Positions 33,924 to 37,103 of a stretch of DNA of 37,103 nucleotides are shown piece after piece. The position numbers and the translations under genes were made by a program. This DNA is from Oscillospiraceae bacterium (GTDB taxonomy: Bacteria > Bacillota > Clostridia > Oscillospirales > Oscillospiraceae): NCBI GenBank assembly GCA_017411265.1, contig JAFRDL010000048.1, positions 1 through 37,103 on the forward strand, given 5' to 3'. Position 1 is the first letter of the stretch. Each line of letters starts with the position of its first letter. Below the pieces are notes generated by a model, which saw nothing but the letters and a program-made list of their open reading frames with translations, had not been told where the DNA came from and ran no database searches.

Positions 33924-35591
33924 CTACGGCTTTTCCTCCACGATCACGATCCTCCCCTGTCCGGTGAGAACATCGTACTCCTCGCCGACCACACCGCCGA
34001 GCGTCTGGGTGATGTAGTCGATCAGCACCTGGTTGTCCAGCTTGACGCGATCCTGGAGGATCTCTGCACCTTCAAACATGGAATACCCGTCGCCCTTGTC
34101 CAGCAGCGTATAATCGACGCTTGCCACAGTATATGTGGCCATGGGATCGATGGGTTCACCGCAGACAAGGACATTTCTGACGCGTCGTTCACCCTCGACA
34201 CCGGTGAAGCACCGATTCTCATCCTCGGTACAGGTGCTTTCGACATACGTGTGGATCTCGTAACTCATGCCGGAAACCTGAAGAAAGCCGCCATTCTCCT
34301 CGGGTACCGCACGGGAACCCCATTCGAGAGCGTCCAGGATCTGCTGGCCGGTGACCTTGATTACGCACATCTCATTGCCGAAGGGATGGATTCTGAGAAT
34401 ATCCTTGAGGGCAATGCCGCCCGCGGCAATGCTTTCACGGACACCGCCGCCAATGATCATACCGATATCGGCGCCGGACTGGTCTCGGTATGCGTCCGCA
34501 CACAGGTCGCCCAGATTGGTTTCCGCCCGGCGGACCATTCGAATGGGATTGCCGCCGGCATCCACTGCCTCCGGATCGTTGATCGTCAAGTCGACGGCTG
34601 TTTGGGCAACCACCGTATCAAGCTCTTTATCCAGCTTGCTCAGTGCTTCTTCCACTGCCTGGGACATGTTGTTTTTCAGTCCCAGGAGGGCGGGAACGGA
34701 AGTGTCGTTGTTCCAGGTATACAGTCCGGCAGTGACCTTTCCATCGGTATCGATCCGGCACCAGCCGATATTTGCGAGCTTTGTGCCGCAGGCAGAACGG
34801 ATCACCTCATGGCCGTTTCTGTCCTTCATCACGACTTGATCCGTATCATGGCTGTGACCGTCCAGAAACACATCAAGCCCCGTGATATGGGAGATCACAT
34901 CCCCATAGTTGTAGGGCGAAGATTGGGCATAGTTGCCCAGATGGCCCATAACTACGACATATTCGGCGCCTTCCCCGCGGGCAGCGTCAATGGCGCTCTG
35001 GACGGCACTGTACAGAGCCTCGCCGGTTCCATCCTGCAGGAAGCCGTAAATAAAACTTCCGTTTTCATCCTGAAAGTATCGGGGCGTGGAGGAAACCAGC
35101 GTTTCGGGGGTACACACGCCCACAAAAGCGATCTTCGTTCCGCCGGCCTCCTTGATGACGTAAGGCTCGAAGATCATTTCACCGTTTTTGTTGAAGTTGC
35201 AGCTAATATAGGGGAAGTTCGCTTTTTCGGCCAGCGCGAGGAATTGTTCCATACCGTAATCGAACTCATGGTTGCCGGGGATCGCCACATCATATTTCAT
35301 GGCGTTCATCAGTTCCAAAGGGATCTCTCCCTTGGTCATGGTGCCGATGGGTTCCCCCTGGATGTTGTCGCCGTCATCCACCAGAATCACGTCGTCCCCC
35401 TGAGCGATCAGATGCTCTCGGATCGCCTGGAGCCCGGCATAGCCGAAACCCTGATCGACCCCGCAGTGGACGTCGCTTGTATAGAGAATCACCACGTCAC
35501 CGGTGCGCTCGGCCTCCTCGGCGTTGGCTGTGGCGCTGAGTGTCATGACCATGATCAGCGCCATCAAAAACGTCAATACTCTCTTCTTCAT
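33924..35591 (-). CDS. Secreted 5'-nucleotidase / metallophosphatase (UshA-like)
   Basis: 555 residues, matching the two-domain UshA/YfkN nucleotidases. A cleavable signal peptide (1-24, ending TANAEE) exports it. The metallophosphatase domain has DVH (40-42), DDGDN (73-77), GNHEFDYG (106-113) and a GHSHD near 243, the dimetal-site motifs. The C-terminal 5'-nucleotidase substrate domain (about 335-540) has NLGDLCADAYR, GGGVRESI, a DILRIHPFGNE segment and a VDYTLLDKGDGYSMF segment. It probably releases phosphate from extracellular nucleotides or related phosphate esters. There is no LPXTG or membrane anchor; the protein ends soon after VEEKP. ATG 35591 is preceded by AAAGGAG. Exact substrate is not readable from motifs. 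Confidence 0.92.
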   Translation of the reverse strand: MKKRVLTFLMALIMVMTLSATANAEEAERTGDVVILYTSDVHCGVDQGFGYAGLQAIREHLIAQGDDVILVDDGDNIQGEPIGTMTKGEIPLELMNAMKYDVAIPGNHEFDYGMEQFLALAEKANFPYISCNFNKNGEMIFEPYVIKEAGGTKIAFVGVCTPETLVSSTPRYFQDENGSFIYGFLQDGTGEALYSAVQSAIDAARGEGAEYVVVMGHLGNYAQSSPYNYGDVISHITGLDVFLDGHSHDTDQVVMKDRNGHEVIRSACGTKLANIGWCRIDTDGKVTAGLYTWNNDTSVPALLGLKNNMSQAVEEALSKLDKELDTVVAQTAVDLTINDPEAVDAGGNPIRMVRRAETNLGDLCADAYRDQSGADIGMIIGGGVRESIAAGGIALKDILRIHPFGNEMCVIKVTGQQILDALEWGSRAVPEENGGFLQVSGMSYEIHTYVESTCTEDENRCFTGVEGERRVRNVLVCGEPIDPMATYTVASVDYTLLDKGDGYSMFEGAEILQDRVKLDNQVLIDYITQTLGGVVGEEYDVLTGQGRIVIVEEKP

Positions 35592-35731
35592 GGGATTCTC
35601 CTTTCTGAAAAGCCATGTTCCCGGTCCGCATCATCCTCTGATGCCCTCCCGCACACATTCCACACAGCATCGGTCGGGGCGAAGGGTCCCAACTCCCATA
35701 TCCGGATGTTCCGTATGCCTGCCTTTTTTTC

Positions 35732-35740
35732 GGGGGGGGG
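35732..35740. repeat. G9/C9 homopolymer tract in nucleotidase leader
   Basis: Nine consecutive G on the plus strand (C on the transcript), next to seven T (35724-35730). The tract lies between the promoter at 35768-35796 and the nucleotidase start at 35591. Such a tract can slip during replication; whether it varies is unknown. Confidence 0.6.
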
Positions 35741-35767
35741 CTTCTCAACGGCGGTTATAATAAAAAA

Positions 35768-35796
35768 ATAATATACTATGTCTCGGAAGGAAACAA
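35768..35796 (-). promoter_or_regulatory. Promoter of the 5'-nucleotidase gene
   Basis: Minus strand: -35 TTGTTT (35796-35791), a 17-nt spacer and -10 TATTAT (35773-35768), in an AT-rich patch 177 bases before the start codon. The long leader contains the C9 tract. It separates the nucleotidase from the lipoprotein gene upstream, which ends at 35849. Confidence 0.6.
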
Positions 35797-35848
35797 GGAC
35801 TGTTTTCGGGGCCTCCCTCAAACAGATACTCTTTCATACTTGTCATCC

Positions 35849-36817
35849 TCATCCCTCAGCGGCAAGGCCCCGGGCTTGGACCAGCGCGCTGTACCACTCC
35901 TGCATGACCGTGCTCGCTTTGATGGCGGGATCGTCGAAGCTCGCCTTGTAGAGTATTTCCATACCGTCGTTGTTCACTTGACGGACATAGTTCTCCCCGC
36001 CCTCCGCAAAGAAAAAGTCAAAGCGGCACTCGTCGTCCGGAAAGGCCAGGACTGCGTATTCGCCGTCCGGCGTCTCGCCGGCATCCGCATATTCATAGAC
36101 GGCGCCAAGGGTCAGCCGCTCCACATAGGGCGCTGCATCTACCCCATCCGGGGAGAGGGGGCCGAATTCCAGCGTGCTGACGGTATAGTATGCGCCGGGC
36201 TGGTATGCCGCACGGGCCAGGTACATCTCCGGGGCGCTGTTGCCGTAGGTGAGGGCGCTAAGGCCGCTGTTCTCAGCGATGAAGCTCCCGCACGCCGTTT
36301 CTCTCGCCCACTCATTCAGCGCAGACCACATCCCCATGTCCTCGTCGGGGATGTTCCCGTAGTCCTCCCGCACAAGACGCACGTCCGTTGGGTGATACAG
36401 CATCCAGCAGTTCCCCTCATCATCCCGGGCGAAGACCTGCTGCCCGGACATATCCCGGCAGCGGCGTTCCTTCAGCTCGCCCTCAGTGATGCTGCCGATG
36501 GCGAAGAGGAAACCCGCGCCATCGTCGTCGATCCCCTGCTTCTTTGCAGCCTCCACGGAGGCCTTTTCCGCCACAGAGAACAGCACGCCGCTGTCGCCGG
36601 AGGTATTTACGATCACGAAGTCGTAGTATTCCAGGGGGATCAGCAGTTTATAGCCGCCGCTCTCATAGATCCGGCCTGCCGCGCCGTCCGGGCGAAGGGC
36701 GATGTCGTTGATATCGATGCTCCCGCCGGAGATGGCAACGCCCTGGTCTTTCGAGCCACAGGCGGCGAGCAAAAGCGCCAGGGTCAAACAGAGAAAAACG
36801 ATCGCTTTCTTTTTCAT
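35849..36817 (-). CDS. Lipoprotein of unknown function
   Basis: 322 residues from ATG 36817; the frame is open further upstream, but the lipoprotein signal peptide begins here and AGGAGGAAAGG precedes it. MKKKAIVFLCLTLALLLAAC is a type II signal with lipobox LAAC and Cys20 as the lipidated residue, so the protein should be anchored on the outer face of the membrane. The mature part is acidic, with YKLLIPLEYYDFVIVNT near 70-86 and RFDFFFAEGGENYVRQ near 270. I recognise no domain. It is followed, after a separate promoter, by the secreted nucleotidase and the sensor phosphatase on the same strand, an envelope-facing neighbourhood. The 286 bases upstream to the window edge hold no gene I can support. 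Confidence 0.8.
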   Translation of the reverse strand: MKKKAIVFLCLTLALLLAACGSKDQGVAISGGSIDINDIALRPDGAAGRIYESGGYKLLIPLEYYDFVIVNTSGDSGVLFSVAEKASVEAAKKQGIDDDGAGFLFAIGSITEGELKERRCRDMSGQQVFARDDEGNCWMLYHPTDVRLVREDYGNIPDEDMGMWSALNEWARETACGSFIAENSGLSALTYGNSAPEMYLARAAYQPGAYYTVSTLEFGPLSPDGVDAAPYVERLTLGAVYEYADAGETPDGEYAVLAFPDDECRFDFFFAEGGENYVRQVNNDGMEILYKASFDDPAIKASTVMQEWYSALVQARGLAAEG

Positions 36818-37103
36818 GGCTGGTTTCCTTTCCTCCTGAATTTTCTTGATGCTTCTTTCTATACGACGAAACGGTACCGCAGGCCGCGGCAACGGTTTCA
36901 TCCTGACTACGGATCTCACGGGCATTCCTCCGGTCGGTGAACAGAACGCCGGACGTCGGCGGCTTTCGTCCGGGAAACCGTTGGCTGCGGTTCCCGGCAT
37001 GGATAACGGCCAAGGGCCATCCCCTCCGCTGCGTCCGGCAGAGCCGCGATACAGGTGATAATCGATCCAGCCCTTGGGGATCGTTCAAGCTCTTCCCGTT
37101 TTC

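Noticed and set aside
35849..37000. A 383-residue version of the lipoprotein starting at 37000.
   Set aside because: The first 61 codons are Arg/Pro-rich and would bury the lipoprotein signal peptide; ATG 36817 gives a proper type II signal.

Overview
The window is high-GC DNA, apparently from an anaerobic Firmicute of the gut Clostridia type (Oscillospiraceae-like; this is inference). The basis is the gene set: a pyrophosphate-type phosphofructokinase, the acetylase variant of the diaminopimelate pathway behind a lysine riboswitch, and a trimeric bifurcating-type [FeFe] hydrogenase. Shine-Dalgarno sites are strong and Gram-positive in style (AAAGGAG, AAGGAGG). No rRNA, tRNA, CRISPR array or insertion sequence was recognised.

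Region 1 (1-16673, minus strand). One enormous reading frame starts at 13633 and runs off the left edge without a stop, giving at least 4,544 residues. It encodes a secreted, repeat-built surface protein: signal peptide, beta-helix opening, RTX-like calcium-binding nonapeptides, InlB-B-like modules, dozens of Gly/Ala/Val-rich beta repeats and an unexpected helical, hydrophobic island. Upstream is a small two-TM protein (13772-14080), then a terminator, then a tightly overlapping four-gene operon: ECF-like sigma factor, a second copy of the small two-TM protein, a polytopic membrane protein, and a PrsW-type intramembrane protease. The paralogous small proteins link the sigma/PrsW operon to the giant gene. 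This is the best candidate for an undescribed signalling and surface-display system here.

Region 2 (17190-23884, plus strand). A well-formed sigma-A promoter drives pfp, which has its own terminator. A second promoter, a lysine riboswitch and an intrinsic terminator precede dapA-dapB-dapH-aminotransferase-deacetylase. These five genes run from aspartate semialdehyde to LL-diaminopimelate, for peptidoglycan and lysine. A 15-bp bidirectional terminator separates them from the convergent hydrogenase genes.

Region 3 (23898-29872). The operon hydC-hydB-hydA (minus strand) is divergent from a MocR-type (GntR plus aminotransferase fold) regulator. A shared 134-bp control region holds a good hydC promoter and a spaced inverted repeat.

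Region 4 (29931-37103, minus strand). This envelope-oriented cluster contains a lipoprotein of unknown function, a secreted 5'-nucleotidase-type metallophosphatase, and a large membrane sensor phosphatase (propeller, Y_Y_Y, TM, SpoIIE/PP2C). A small lipoprotein gene overlaps the stop codon of the sensor and is broken by two compensating single-base indels. A 65-bp near-palindrome lies over its 3' end.

The plus-strand frames of several hundred to more than 2,000 codons opposite the real genes are antisense by-products of the GC-rich composition and are not annotated.
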